Part shown: piece after piece, positions 39,043 through 48,523 of the stretch
Layout of the letters: every line of letters begins with the position of its first letter
Numbering within the stretch: the stretch's first letter is position 1
Source of the DNA: Dictyoglomota bacterium
GTDB taxonomy: Bacteria; Dictyoglomota; Dictyoglomia; Dictyoglomales; Dictyoglomaceae
Length of the DNA stretch: 64,000 nucleotides
Direction: 5' to 3'
Assembly: GCA_029776735.1 (NCBI GenBank)
Contig: JAKOUL010000072.1
Location: 62,001 to 126,000, forward strand
Program-made: the position numbers and the translations under genes
Notes under the pieces: model-generated
Database searches by the model: none
What the model was told of the DNA's origin: nothing
What the model saw: only the letters and a program-made list of their open reading frames with translations

Positions 39043-39875
39043 AAAAATTCATTGACTATTTGGGAATTTCTTTTGGAGTACTTTTAGTTGCTTTAAGTAT
39101 TGATTTGTTTTTACTACCAAATAAACTTGTAGGTGGTGGGGTAAGTGGTATTGCTATCATTCTGTATTATCTCTTAAAAACACCAGTAGGTTTAATGATG
39201 ATATTTTTAAATATCCCTATATTTATTTTGGGAGTAAGAATTCTGGGCTCTTCTTTTGGAGTTAAAACTATTTTTGGTACCCTACTCTTATCTATTTTAG
39301 TTGATTTTCTTAATATTTATCATATGCCTGTAATTACAGATCCTTTTATAGCTACAGTATATGGAGGAATTCTATCGGGAATCGGACTTGGAATTGTTTT
39401 TAAATATGAAGGATCAACTGGGGGAACAGATGTGCTTGCCCAAATCTTATCTCACTTCTCTGGCTTAAATTTAGGTCAATCTTTACTTATTATAGATGGA
39501 ATTATTGTTCTTATAGCTGGCTTTTTATTTGATTTTGTTTTAGCTTTGTATGCTCTTCTAGTTATATTTATTCAGGGGTATGCTATAGATTTAGTTCAAG
39601 AAGGGCTTTCTTATACAAAAGCTGCAATTATTTTTTCTGATAATCCGCATGATTTGGGAGAGAAGATATTGAAAGAGTTGGGAAGAGGTGTTACTGTATT
39701 TTATGGAGTAGGACTTTACACAGGAAAGGAGAGAGAAATTCTATATTGTGTGGTTAGTCAATCAGAAGTAGGTAGGTTAAAAGAGATTATTCATAGGAAT
39801 GATCCAAAATCTTTTGTGGTTATTACACCAGCTCATGAAGTTTTAGGGGAGGGATTTAAATCTTTTAAGATATGA
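39039..39875 (+). CDS. YitT-family membrane protein (DUF161 with DUF2179)
   Basis: 278 aa with five to six transmembrane helices in the first about 190 residues (including GGGVSGIAIILYYLL and the GSTGGTDVLAQIL loop) and a soluble C-terminal domain from about 205. This is the YitT/YpjC architecture, whose function is unresolved. ATGA overlaps with both neighbours. Confidence 0.88.
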   Translation: MKKFIDYLGISFGVLLVALSIDLFLLPNKLVGGGVSGIAIILYYLLKTPVGLMMIFLNIPIFILGVRILGSSFGVKTIFGTLLLSILVDFLNIYHMPVITDPFIATVYGGILSGIGLGIVFKYEGSTGGTDVLAQILSHFSGLNLGQSLLIIDGIIVLIAGFLFDFVLALYALLVIFIQGYAIDLVQEGLSYTKAAIIFSDNPHDLGEKILKELGRGVTVFYGVGLYTGKEREILYCVVSQSEVGRLKEIIHRNDPKSFVVITPAHEVLGEGFKSFKI

Positions 39876-40456
39876 GAAAGGAATTTATTCTTGCTTCAAA
39901 TTCTCCAAGAAGAAAATTTTTGCTTGAACAAATTGGACTTGAATTTAAGGTTTTTCCTGCTCAAGTTGAAGAAGATAAAGGTGATGGAGAAAAGATATCT
40001 CCAATAGAAGTGGTGAAGAAAAATGCAAGATTAAAGGCTCAGAAGGTAGCAGAGAATGTAAATAATGCAATTATAATCTCTGCAGATACAGTTGTAGTTT
40101 TGGATAAAATGATTATAGGAAAACCTAAGGATAGGGAGGATGCAATAAGAATACTAAGAAAATTGCGTGGAAAAAAACACTGTGTTTACACAGGAGTAGC
40201 TATCTGGGAAATGCCTGAAAATGAGTGTTTGGTCTCTGTAGTAGGAAGTAAAGTAAAAATGAGAAATTATACAATCCAAGAGATTATAAGGTATGTAGAT
40301 ACTGGTGAGCCAATGGATAAGGCAGGAGCATATGGGATTCAAGGGAAAGGAGCCTTGTTAGTTGAAAAGATAGAGGGTGACTACTATAATATAATGGGTT
40401 TGCCTCTGGTTCGTCTTAATTATCTTCTTGATAAATTGGGCTATAGTTTGTTGTAA
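39872..40456 (+). CDS. maf: Nucleoside triphosphate pyrophosphatase, Maf family
   Basis: 194 aa. LASNSPRRKFLLEQIG opens the protein and SADTVVVLD is the second family motif. Maf proteins hydrolyse non-canonical or pyrimidine NTPs (dTTP/UTP type) and are often next to mreB, as here. The length is normal. Confidence 0.95.
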   Translation: MRKEFILASNSPRRKFLLEQIGLEFKVFPAQVEEDKGDGEKISPIEVVKKNARLKAQKVAENVNNAIIISADTVVVLDKMIIGKPKDREDAIRILRKLRGKKHCVYTGVAIWEMPENECLVSVVGSKVKMRNYTIQEIIRYVDTGEPMDKAGAYGIQGKGALLVEKIEGDYYNIMGLPLVRLNYLLDKLGYSLL

Positions 40457-40502
40457 AATTGAAGTAATATGACTTAAAAACTTTAAGAAAGAAGGAGGAA
40501 TT

Positions 40503-41549
40503 ATGGCTTTAAATTTTTTGGCTGGATTTTTTTCAAAAGATTTAGGAATTGATCTTGGCACCGCTAATACGGTAGTTTATGTAAGAGGGAAAGGAGTTGT
40601 TGTTTTTGAACCATCAATGGTGGCTATAAGGAAGAGTGATAAAAAAGTTATCGCAGTAGGGGAAGAAGCAAAGAAAATGTTAGGAAGAACTCCGGAAGAA
40701 TTTGTTACTATAAGACCTTTAAGAGATGGAGTTATAGCAGACTTTGATGCTGCAGAGAAGATGATAAGGTATTTTATAGAAAAAGTACACAATAAAAGAG
40801 ATTTCTTAATAAGTCCTCGTATGGTTATTGGTATACCATCAGGTACTACACCTGTGGAAAGAAGAGCTGTGTTTGATACTGCCTATTCTGCGGGAGCAAG
40901 AGATGTTTTACTTGTTACAGAACCAATAGCCAGTGCTTTGGGAGCAGATCTACCTATATGGGAACCTTCTGGGAATATTATCGTTGATGTGGGTGGTGGA
41001 ACTACAGAAATTGCAGTTATATCTCTCGGTGGTATAGTAGTAAGTACTTCTATAAAGGTTGCAGGAGATGAGATGGATGAAGCTATTATGCACTACATAA
41101 GGAAAAAATATAATCTATATATTGGGGAAAGAACGGCAGAGGATATAAAAATCTCCATTGGCAATGTCTCTTTGGGAGAGGAGAAGAAAGAATATATGGA
41201 AGTAAGAGGTAGGGATCTTTTAACTGGAGTTCCAAGAAATGTGGAATTAAGTTCTGAAGAGGTGAGAGAAGCTCTTAAAGATACAGTTGATATAATTGTA
41301 GAGGCTATTAGGAATACTTTAGAGAAGACTCCACCTGAACTGGCAGCGGATATAATGGATAAAGGGATAGTGCTTTGTGGAGGGGGATCTCTTCTAAAGG
41401 GATTAGATCAATATATCTCTGAAGAAATAGGAGTAGTAACTATAGTTGCAGAAAATCCATTATTATGTGTGGTAAAAGGTACGGGAAAAATTATTGAGGA
41501 GTTTGATAAATATAAGCAGATACTTCCAAAACCTGTAGAAGGATATTAA
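40503..41549 (+). CDS. mreB: Rod shape-determining protein MreB
   Basis: Actin-like cytoskeletal ATPase that directs lateral wall growth. 348 aa with the phosphate-1 loop [25 protein letters not shown] and [11 protein letters not shown] adenosine-site segments. AAGGAGG site before the ATG. Heads the mreBCD-pbp2-minCDE shape and division operon, separated by 46 bp from maf. Confidence 0.98.
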   Translation: MALNFLAGFFSKDLGIDLGTANTVVYVRGKGVVVFEPSMVAIRKSDKKVIAVGEEAKKMLGRTPEEFVTIRPLRDGVIADFDAAEKMIRYFIEKVHNKRDFLISPRMVIGIPSGTTPVERRAVFDTAYSAGARDVLLVTEPIASALGADLPIWEPSGNIIVDVGGGTTEIAVISLGGIVVSTSIKVAGDEMDEAIMHYIRKKYNLYIGERTAEDIKISIGNVSLGEEKKEYMEVRGRDLLTGVPRNVELSSEEVREALKDTVDIIVEAIRNTLEKTPPELAADIMDKGIVLCGGGSLLKGLDQYISEEIGVVTIVAENPLLCVVKGTGKIIEEFDKYKQILPKPVEGY

Positions 41550-42337
41550 TGGATAAAAAAAGAAGAAGACTGCGTTTGTTTTTTTTGATCCTTCTATTTG
41601 CTGTAATACTTTGGGGAGGGGGATATGTAGAGCCTCTCTTTGCTGATTTGCAAAATAGATTTTCACTTTTTTGTACATCTATTATTAATCTAAAAAATGA
41701 TATAAAGGCTTTTTTTACAATCATGGAGAGTTTGCAGGAAGAAAAAAATTATTGGCAAGAAGAGGCGCGAAAACTTACCGAGGAAAATTTTAAATTAAAA
41801 CTTCTATTGGAAAATCTAAAAAAAAGAGAAGAAGCATCTTATTGGTTCAAAGAATTGGAAGGCAAAAATATAAATTTTATTTATGCAGAAATTATTGGAA
41901 GAGATCCTATAAAGTGGGATTTAGAGTTTAGAATAAATAAAGGAGAAAAAGAAAAGATTAAAGTTGGAATGCCTGTGATTTACAAAGATCAATTAGTAGG
42001 TAAAGTGGTTTCAGTAGGAAGTAACTATTCGGTGGTTAAAACTATCATGGATCCCTCTTTTATAGTTGGAGTTACGATTTTAGAGACTAAAGATCAAGGA
42101 GTTTTAAAAGGAGCTATTGATCATATGGAGATGCAGTATCTGTTTTCGGATCATGGGATAAAACTGAATTGTACTTTAGTAACTTCTGGTATTGATGAGT
42201 ATTTTCCCTATGGAATTCGTGTGGGATATATAACTGAAATAGAGAAAAAAGAACTTTTAGTTTTCTCTAAAATAAGAGTTATTCCTTTTATTGATTTTTC
42301 CAATATTAATGGAGTAGCGATTTGCGAGAATTTTTAG
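41549..42337 (+). CDS. mreC: Rod shape-determining protein MreC
   Basis: 262 aa with an N-terminal transmembrane helix (about 10-30), a coiled coil (about 55-95) and the beta-rich periplasmic core containing VGMPVIYKDQLVGKVV. It links MreB to the wall synthases. TAATG overlap with mreB. Confidence 0.94.
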   Translation: MDKKRRRLRLFFLILLFAVILWGGGYVEPLFADLQNRFSLFCTSIINLKNDIKAFFTIMESLQEEKNYWQEEARKLTEENFKLKLLLENLKKREEASYWFKELEGKNINFIYAEIIGRDPIKWDLEFRINKGEKEKIKVGMPVIYKDQLVGKVVSVGSNYSVVKTIMDPSFIVGVTILETKDQGVLKGAIDHMEMQYLFSDHGIKLNCTLVTSGIDEYFPYGIRVGYITEIEKKELLVFSKIRVIPFIDFSNINGVAICENF

Positions 42338-42771
42338 TTTTGATATCTTGCATATTCTTTTCTCTACTCCAGACAAAAGTCGGTGTCTCGGGATTCCACC
42401 CTGATTTTTTATTAGTCTTTTTTATTTTTTTAGTTTTCAAGAAATTTTATTTTGTTGGAAGTTCTCTCTTTTTTATTATCACGTTAAAAATTTTCTCCAA
42501 TGTGCCACTAATTATGTTAATTCTGTACTGGGCTATAATTGAAATAATAATAAGAATGTGGCAAAAAAGTTTTATCTCTATCCATAAAAGCAGCGCCTTT
42601 TTTTTGATTTTAGGATTGAGCATTTATTCTTTCATTTTCTGGAATTATAGTTATGAATTTGGGGTTCCCTTTTTTGTGAATTTGTTAAAGTATGTTTCTT
42701 CAAACATACTCGTTTTTTTATTCTTTTATCCTTTTATACCTGAAATGTATGTTAGTACGGAAGAAGAATGA
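42322..42771 (+). CDS. mreD: Rod shape-determining protein MreD
   Basis: 149-aa protein of almost only transmembrane helices (about five), placed as MreD always is after MreC. TTG start with GGAGTAG upstream, overlapping mreC by 16 bp. Sequence is little conserved, so position carries much of the call. Confidence 0.88.
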   Translation: MREFLVLISCIFFSLLQTKVGVSGFHPDFLLVFFIFLVFKKFYFVGSSLFFIITLKIFSNVPLIMLILYWAIIEIIIRMWQKSFISIHKSSAFFLILGLSIYSFIFWNYSYEFGVPFFVNLLKYVSSNILVFLFFYPFIPEMYVSTEEE

Positions 42772-44492
42772 AAAACAAAGAAGAAGTTTTTAAAAGAATA
42801 ATAGAATTGTGTTTAATTATATTAATAGGAAGACTTTTTTACCTTCAGATATTGAATGGAGACTTTTATAATGATCTTGCTGAAAAGAATTACCTAAAAT
42901 TTATAACCCTCCCTGCTCCCCGAGGGATAGTCTATGACAGAAACGGGGTAAGTTTGGTTAAAAACGAAATAAAATATTCTCTTTATTTAGTTCCTCCTTA
43001 TGAGAAGGGAAAGAACAGTATAAAAAAACTTTCAGAGATCATAGGGATGGAAGAAAAAAAGATAGAAAAGATTTTTGAAAAAGTAACTCCTTTCTACCCT
43101 GCAGTACTTTTGAAAGAAAATTTAACTCCTAAGGAAATTGTACTACTAGAAGAAAATAGAGATCTTCTTCCTTCATTTTCAATAAATGTCGAGTTTGTGA
43201 GATCTTATCCTTTTGGAGATTTGGGGGCTCATGTATTAGGATACATGGGAGAGGTAAGCAAAGAAGAATTACAAGATGAAGAGAGTAATTATTCGTTAGG
43301 TGAAAAATCTGGAAAATTTGGGATTGAGGCTTCTTATGAGAAAGTATTAAGAGGAGAAAAAGGCTTCCGTGGTATAAGCCTTTACACAAAGGATAAAAAA
43401 TATGTTTTTTCTGGGCAAAAAGATCCTGTGCCTGGGAATTCATTAGTACTGAGCTTAGATATTGATTTACAAAAAGTGGTAGAAGAAGCATTAGGTGATG
43501 AAATAGGAAGTGTTATAGTTTCAAATCCATGGACTGGAGAAGTTTTGGCAATGGCAAGTCATCCATCCTTTGACCCTAATAAGTTTATTTCAGGGTTTTC
43601 AAAGACAGAATGGGAAAGTTTTGTGAAAGATCCTAATAATCCATTAAATAATAGAGCGATCTCTTCTCTTTATGCTCCAGGATCTATTTTTAAGTTGGTA
43701 GTTAGTTTAGCCGCTCTTGAAAATAGAAAGGTTTCAGAAAAAGACACATTTTTTTGTCCTGGTGTATATAGAATGGGGAAATATGTGTTTAAATGTTGGA
43801 AAAAGGATGGACATGGTAAAATAAATTTTATAAATGGAATAGCAAATTCTTGTAATGTGGTCTTTTATAATGTAGGCCTTAGGGTAGGAGAAGAAGAAAT
43901 TTTTAAGTTTGCAAAAAAATTCTTCTTAGATTCAAAGACTGGAATAGATATTCCAGGAGAGGTAAAAGGTTTTATACCCTCTAAAAAGTGGAAAGAAGAA
44001 AATTTAAAAGAGCCTTGGTATCCTGGAGATACGATTAATCTTTCTATAGGACAGGGATTTGTTTTAGTTACTCCTTTAGAAATACACTCTATGGTAAGTA
44101 TGATTGCTACAGAGGGTAGACTATATAAACCTCACTTAGTAAAAAGGATATTAAATCCTACAACTTTAGAAGAAAAAGATTTTGAACCTGAACTTATAGG
44201 GAAGGTAGATATCAGTAAAAAAACTTGGGAAGTATTGAAAGAGGGTATGGAAAAAGTTATAGAGGAGGGAACTGGAACAGCAGCACGAATTCCAGGAATC
44301 AAAATTGCAGGTAAAACAGGTACAGCAGAAAATCCTCATGGTGAAAGTCATGCTTGGTTTTCTGCCTTTTCTCCTGCAGAAAATCCTCAATATGTGGTGA
44401 CAGTTTTTTTGGAACATGGTAAAAGTGGTGGGGGTAGAGCTGCACCTATTGCTAAAAAGATAATGGAATTTCTTTTAAAGGAGGGTAAATAG
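42768..44492 (+). CDS. mrdA: Penicillin-binding protein 2 (elongasome transpeptidase)
   Basis: 574-aa class B PBP. N-terminal membrane anchor (about 10-28), dimerisation domain with PRGIVYDRNG, and a transpeptidase domain with the catalytic SxxK in APGSIFKL, SxN in NSCNVVFYN and KTGTAENPHG. Partner of MreBCD in side-wall synthesis. ATGA overlap with mreD. Confidence 0.96.
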   Translation: MKNKEEVFKRIIELCLIILIGRLFYLQILNGDFYNDLAEKNYLKFITLPAPRGIVYDRNGVSLVKNEIKYSLYLVPPYEKGKNSIKKLSEIIGMEEKKIEKIFEKVTPFYPAVLLKENLTPKEIVLLEENRDLLPSFSINVEFVRSYPFGDLGAHVLGYMGEVSKEELQDEESNYSLGEKSGKFGIEASYEKVLRGEKGFRGISLYTKDKKYVFSGQKDPVPGNSLVLSLDIDLQKVVEEALGDEIGSVIVSNPWTGEVLAMASHPSFDPNKFISGFSKTEWESFVKDPNNPLNNRAISSLYAPGSIFKLVVSLAALENRKVSEKDTFFCPGVYRMGKYVFKCWKKDGHGKINFINGIANSCNVVFYNVGLRVGEEEIFKFAKKFFLDSKTGIDIPGEVKGFIPSKKWKEENLKEPWYPGDTINLSIGQGFVLVTPLEIHSMVSMIATEGRLYKPHLVKRILNPTTLEEKDFEPELIGKVDISKKTWEVLKEGMEKVIEEGTGTAARIPGIKIAGKTGTAENPHGESHAWFSAFSPAENPQYVVTVFLEHGKSGGGRAAPIAKKIMEFLLKEGK

Positions 44493-44494
44493 AT

Positions 44495-45106
44495 TTGGGG
44501 AAAATTTCTATTAAGGGAGATTTAAAGGAAGGTATAAAAATTGTTGTGGATTCATCCTTGGATTGGGAGGAAGCTAAATCATTAATTATAGAAGGAATTG
44601 ATAGCAGAAAGAATTTTCTTAAGGGAGTACAAGTTTTTGTAGATCTTCAGGAAAAAATTATTGATGAGGAAGAATGGAAGGATTTTCAAAAACATGTTTT
44701 TGAAAATTATGGTATAATGCTTACAAAAGAAATAATAAGGGTAAAAGTTTCGCAGTCTCCTTCTAATATAGCGAGAGTTATTGTAGGTCCTATAAGAAGT
44801 GGGAGAAGATTAAGTTCTAAAGAGAATCTCTTGATTATAGGGGATATAAATTCAGGCGCTGAAATTTTTTGTGGCAAAAGTATATTTGTATTAGGCAAAT
44901 TAAGAGGATATGTATATGCTGGATATGAGAATAATGATAAGGCTATAATATTCGCTTTGGAACTGGAACCTGAGAGGATTCAAATAGCAAATATTGCTCT
45001 TGATAAAGATGTTATTTTAGATAAGAGTTCTTTAGGTTATTGGATTTTTATAGAGGATGGAGAAATTAAGATAAATAGATATTTAGGGGGTAAAAAAGAT
45101 GGGTAA
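44495..45106 (+). CDS. minC: Septum site-determining protein MinC
   Basis: 203 aa. The N-terminal domain (to about 95) inhibits FtsZ; the C-terminal beta-helix (about 105-203) has GPIRSGRRLS and GDINSGAEIFCGKSIFVLG, typical of MinC, and binds MinD. TTG start with AAAGGAGGG upstream. First of minCDE. Confidence 0.93.
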   Translation: MGKISIKGDLKEGIKIVVDSSLDWEEAKSLIIEGIDSRKNFLKGVQVFVDLQEKIIDEEEWKDFQKHVFENYGIMLTKEIIRVKVSQSPSNIARVIVGPIRSGRRLSSKENLLIIGDINSGAEIFCGKSIFVLGKLRGYVYAGYENNDKAIIFALELEPERIQIANIALDKDVILDKSSLGYWIFIEDGEIKINRYLGGKKDG

Positions 45107-45893
45107 GTCTCTGGTAGTTACCTCCGGAAAGGGAGGAGTAGGAAAAACTACTGTTGTAGCTAATGTTGGTACTGGGTTAGCTATGAAGGGATTGAAAGTG
45201 GTTTTAGTAGATACTGATATAGGTCTTAGAAATTTAGATCTTTTACTTGGATTAGAAAATAGAATAGTTTACAATATTATAGATGTGGTAGAAGGAAGAT
45301 GTGATATTACGCAGGCGTTGGTTAAGGATAAAAGATTTAGTAATTTATATCTTTTACCTGCTGCACAAACAAGAGAAAAAGAAGCTATTTCTACAGATCA
45401 GATGAAAGCTATTGTTGATGAGCTTAAAAAAATTTTTGATTTTGTGCTAATTGATTCTCCTGCAGGAATAGAACATGGTTTCAAAACCGCTATTTGGGGA
45501 GCTGATGAGGCTATAGTGGTTACTACTCCTGAGGTTTCCGCAGTAAGAGATGCTGATAGAGTTATAGGGCTGTTAGAAGCTAATGGGTTGAAGGATCCAA
45601 GTTTAATTGCGAATAGAGTAAGATTTGATATGGTAAAAAATGGTGAGATGTTGAGTGTAGAGGATCTTTTGGAGATACTTTCCATAGACCTTCTGGGAAT
45701 CATTCCCGAGGACGAAAATCTTATTATAAGTGTAAATAAAGGGGAACCTATTATACTCGGTGCAGACAAGTATAAATCTGGATTAGCTTTTAATCTTATT
45801 GTTAAAAAGCTTCTTGGGGAAGAGGTTTCTTGGAATGAGTTAGAGAAAACAGAAAATTTCATAGAGAAGGTTTTTAAATTTTTAAGGGGTTGA
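45099..45893 (+). CDS. minD: Septum site-determining protein MinD
   Basis: 264-aa ParA-type ATPase. The deviant Walker A is SGKGGVGKTTVVANVG; DTDIGLRNLDLLLG and IDSPAGIEHGF are MinD hallmarks. A C-terminal amphipathic helix (ENFIEKVFKFLRG) would be the membrane-targeting sequence. Recruits MinC to the poles. Overlaps minC by 8 bp. Confidence 0.97.
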   Translation: MGKSLVVTSGKGGVGKTTVVANVGTGLAMKGLKVVLVDTDIGLRNLDLLLGLENRIVYNIIDVVEGRCDITQALVKDKRFSNLYLLPAAQTREKEAISTDQMKAIVDELKKIFDFVLIDSPAGIEHGFKTAIWGADEAIVVTTPEVSAVRDADRVIGLLEANGLKDPSLIANRVRFDMVKNGEMLSVEDLLEILSIDLLGIIPEDENLIISVNKGEPIILGADKYKSGLAFNLIVKKLLGEEVSWNELEKTENFIEKVFKFLRG

Positions 45894-45904
45894 TGGAGGA
45901 AAAG

Positions 45905-46153
45905 ATGTTATTAAATAGTTTTTGGGGAAAGAGGACCTCATCTAAAGATATTGCAAAAGAGAGACTTCAACTGGTTTTAGTTTATGATCGTGCCCAAATT
46001 GATCCGAGTACTGTGGATCTTCTTAAAGAAGATTTAGTTAAAACTGTATCTAAATATTTAGCTTTTGATCCTGCAAATATAAAAGTTGAATTATCTCAAG
46101 AAAATAACACATCTATATTAAGAATAGATGTACCTTTTAAGACCAAGTCATAG
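45905..46153 (+). CDS. minE: Cell division topological specificity factor MinE
   Basis: 82 aa from the ATG at 45905, which has GGAGG 5 nt upstream and lines up with the usual MinE N-terminus (MLLNSFWGKR). An ATG at 45893 would add four residues. DIAKERLQLVLVYDR is the MinD-binding region. It stimulates MinD ATPase and gives pole-to-pole oscillation. Confidence 0.93.
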   Translation: MLLNSFWGKRTSSKDIAKERLQLVLVYDRAQIDPSTVDLLKEDLVKTVSKYLAFDPANIKVELSQENNTSILRIDVPFKTKS

Positions 46154-48028
46154 ATGGACCTTCTTAGAGAATTAAGTAAAGAGCAGTTAGAAGCTGTTAA
46201 AACTGTAGATGTTCCACTTCTTATTTTGGCAGGAGCAGGGAGTGGAAAAACTCGTGTTATAACCTATAAGATAGTTTATCTTATATCCGAGAAGATATCA
46301 AAACCCGAAGAAATTTTGGCTCTTACTTTTACCAATAAAGCTGCAGGTGAGATGAAAAGAAGAATTGCCTCTCTTTTATCCGGGGAAGATGCTGAGAAAA
46401 TTTGGGCAGGTACTTTCCATGGTTTTGGTTTATATCTTTTGAGAGTTTATGGGAAAAACTTTGGTTTTCTTGAGAATTTTGTGATTTATGATGAAGATGC
46501 ACAAGAAGAAGTTATAAGGGAAATATTAAAAGAAGGTGGAAGAGAAGAAGACTACAATCCTAAGGATATAAAGGAAAAAATAGCAAGATTAAAAGACAAG
46601 ATGTTAACTCCTGATGAATTTTCAAAAAATGTATCAAATTCTTTTGATGAAATTGTATTAGATGTGTATAAAAGATATGAAACATCTTTAAGAAAAAATA
46701 AAGCCTTCGATTTTGCAGATATACTTATCTATGCAATTCGTTTATTAGAAGAAAATCCTGCTTTGAAGGGATATCTACAAGAAAAATTATCTTACGTGTT
46801 AGTGGATGAGTATCAAGATACTAATAAAATCCAATATGAACTATTTAAAATTTTAGTGCAAGAAAAGCAGAAATTTTCTGTAGTAGGTGATGATGATCAG
46901 AGTATATACAGTTGGAGGGGTGCAGATTATCAAAATATATTCCGTTTAGAAGAGGATTTTAAAAATTTGAGAGTAGTTTTTCTTACAAAGAATTACCGTT
47001 CTACACAGCCCATTTTAGATATTGCTAACACTTTAATAGTAAATAATGATAAGAGATATAAAAAAGAATTATGGAGTGAAAAAAAGAATGGATCTACGCC
47101 AGTTCTTTTTAGAGCTATAAATGAAGAGGATGAAGCTAATTTTATAGTTAGACAAATAAAATTAGAGATTATAAGGGGGAGAAAGCCATCAGAAATAGCA
47201 GTTTTGTATAGAACCAATAGACAATCCCGAGTTTTTGAAGAGGCTCTTATTAGATCAAATATTCCTTATAAAGTAATAGGAGGAGTAAGCTTTTTTGATA
47301 GAAAAGAAGTAAAAGATATTGTGGCATACCTGAATATTTTGCATAATCCTGACGATATAATTAGTTTAAAAAGAATAATAAATGTACCTAAACGTGGGAT
47401 AGGAGAAACCACATTTGGTTCTATCAAAAAATTATACGATAAAGGTTTGACTCTAATGCAAGCAGTAGAAGAGATATCAAAAACTAAAAAAGAAGTTAAA
47501 GAGTTTTATGATATGTGGAAGTACTTTTTAGAGATGGAAGAGCAATTGACCATTGAGGATCTTATACTTTTGATACTGGAGAAGACAAATTATCTAAAAG
47601 ATTATGAAAAACAGGGGAAAGAAATATTAGAGGTAAAAAAAGAGAATATTATGGAACTTATTGAATTTGCTCAAAAATATTCGGATAAAAAGTTAGATCT
47701 TGGGGAGTTTCTTTCTCATCTGACATTAAACAGTTCAGCAATTGAAAGTCCTTTGGAGGAAGGTGACGTCTCTCTTATAACTCTTCATAGTGTAAAAGGG
47801 TTGGAATTTGAAGTAGTTTTCCTTGTAGGTTTGGAAGAGGGAATTCTTCCTCACTATAATGCTACTACTAAGGAGGAAATTCAAGAAGAAAGAAGACTTT
47901 GCTATGTGGGGATTACAAGAGCCAAAGAAAGGCTATTTATGTCTTACTCTAGTAAAAGATTCAATAGATATCAAGAACCATCTCGTTTTATTCAAGAAAT
48001 GTCGCATCTTTTAAGTATAAAAAAGTAA
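46154..48028 (+). CDS. pcrA: ATP-dependent DNA helicase, PcrA/UvrD/Rep family
   Basis: 624-aa superfamily 1 3'-5' helicase. Walker A LAGAGSGKTRVI, motif II VDEYQDTNKIQYE, motif III GDDDQSIYSWRGA, motif V/VI SVKGLEFE and YVGITRAKERL. Shorter than E. coli UvrD (no long C-terminal tail). The ATG follows the minE stop without any gap. Confidence 0.95.
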   Translation: MDLLRELSKEQLEAVKTVDVPLLILAGAGSGKTRVITYKIVYLISEKISKPEEILALTFTNKAAGEMKRRIASLLSGEDAEKIWAGTFHGFGLYLLRVYGKNFGFLENFVIYDEDAQEEVIREILKEGGREEDYNPKDIKEKIARLKDKMLTPDEFSKNVSNSFDEIVLDVYKRYETSLRKNKAFDFADILIYAIRLLEENPALKGYLQEKLSYVLVDEYQDTNKIQYELFKILVQEKQKFSVVGDDDQSIYSWRGADYQNIFRLEEDFKNLRVVFLTKNYRSTQPILDIANTLIVNNDKRYKKELWSEKKNGSTPVLFRAINEEDEANFIVRQIKLEIIRGRKPSEIAVLYRTNRQSRVFEEALIRSNIPYKVIGGVSFFDRKEVKDIVAYLNILHNPDDIISLKRIINVPKRGIGETTFGSIKKLYDKGLTLMQAVEEISKTKKEVKEFYDMWKYFLEMEEQLTIEDLILLILEKTNYLKDYEKQGKEILEVKKENIMELIEFAQKYSDKKLDLGEFLSHLTLNSSAIESPLEEGDVSLITLHSVKGLEFEVVFLVGLEEGILPHYNATTKEEIQEERRLCYVGITRAKERLFMSYSSKRFNRYQEPSRFIQEMSHLLSIKK

Positions 48029-48036
48029 AGAGTTTA

Positions 48037-48045
48037 TGGTATAAT
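48037..48045 (+). promoter_or_regulatory. Extended -10 promoter of the tRNA-Pro pair
   Basis: TGG followed by a perfect TATAAT (48040-48045) gives an extended -10 element just after pcrA. No good -35 is seen. Transcription would begin about 7 nt before the first tRNA. Confidence 0.6.
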
Positions 48046-48058
48046 ATTCTCTGCAGGT

Positions 48059-48133
48059 CGGGGCGTAGCGCAGGGGTAGCGCGTCCGTTTGGGGTGCGGA
48101 AGGTCGCTGGTTCAAGTCCAGTCGCCCCGACCA
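48059..48133 (+). tRNA. tRNA-Pro (anticodon GGG)
   Basis: Full cloverleaf: acceptor CGGGGCG/CGCCCCG, D stem GCGC/GCGC, anticodon stem TCCGT/GCGGA with loop TTGGGGT (anticodon GGG), T arm GCTGG TTCAAGT CCAGT. CCA is encoded. Decodes CCC and CCU. Confidence 0.97.
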
Positions 48134-48147
48134 CTAATTTAAAGGTG

Positions 48148-48224
48148 CGGGGCGTAGCGCAGTTGGCTAGCGCGCCTGCTTCGGGAGTAGGAGGTCGCTG
48201 GTTCAAGTCCAGTCGCCCCGACCA
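48148..48224 (+). tRNA. tRNA-Pro (anticodon CGG)
   Basis: Same acceptor and T arm as the upstream tRNA; anticodon stem CCTGC/GTAGG with loop TTCGGGA (anticodon CGG). CCA is encoded. Decodes CCG. The two tRNAs are 14 bp apart and differ only in the D loop and anticodon arm, pointing to duplication. Confidence 0.97.
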
Positions 48225-48238
48225 TTAATTTAAGTTCT

Positions 48239-48517
48239 ATGAATATGAAAAAGCATGTTCATATATTTATTTCAGGTTTGGTGCAAGGTGTTGGTTTTAG
48301 GTATTTTGCTTATAAATGGGCAAAAAAGTTTGGTATTAATGGATATGTTAGAAATCTTTCTGATGGAAGAGTTGAGATAGAAGCAGAAGGAGAGGAAGAA
48401 TTTCTTGAAGATTTTTTGGATAAACTGAAGCAAGGACCTTTAGGTGCAATTGTAGAGAATGTTGAAGTTGTTGATAGTAATGTATTAAGGGAATATTTTG
48501 ATTTTGAGATAAGGTGA
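48239..48517 (+). CDS. acyP: Acylphosphatase
   Basis: 92 aa. The phosphate-binding loop with the catalytic Arg is GLVQGVGFRYF and the catalytic Asn lies in YVRNLSDG. Hydrolyses acyl phosphates such as 1,3-bisphosphoglycerate or acetyl phosphate. Only 14 bp after a tRNA and without a clear ribosome site; the ATG at 48245 is an alternative start. Confidence 0.94.
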   Translation: MNMKKHVHIFISGLVQGVGFRYFAYKWAKKFGINGYVRNLSDGRVEIEAEGEEEFLEDFLDKLKQGPLGAIVENVEVVDSNVLREYFDFEIR

Positions 48518-48523
48518 GATATT

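Noticed and set aside
47988..48206. Minus-strand open frame over the tRNA-Pro genes and the end of pcrA
   Set aside because: It is an antisense shadow of tRNA genes and pcrA.
48059..48224. Direct repeats of about 30 bp (T-arm and acceptor) that could suggest a mobile element or attachment site
   Set aside because: They are fully explained by two similar tRNA genes; no integrase is near.
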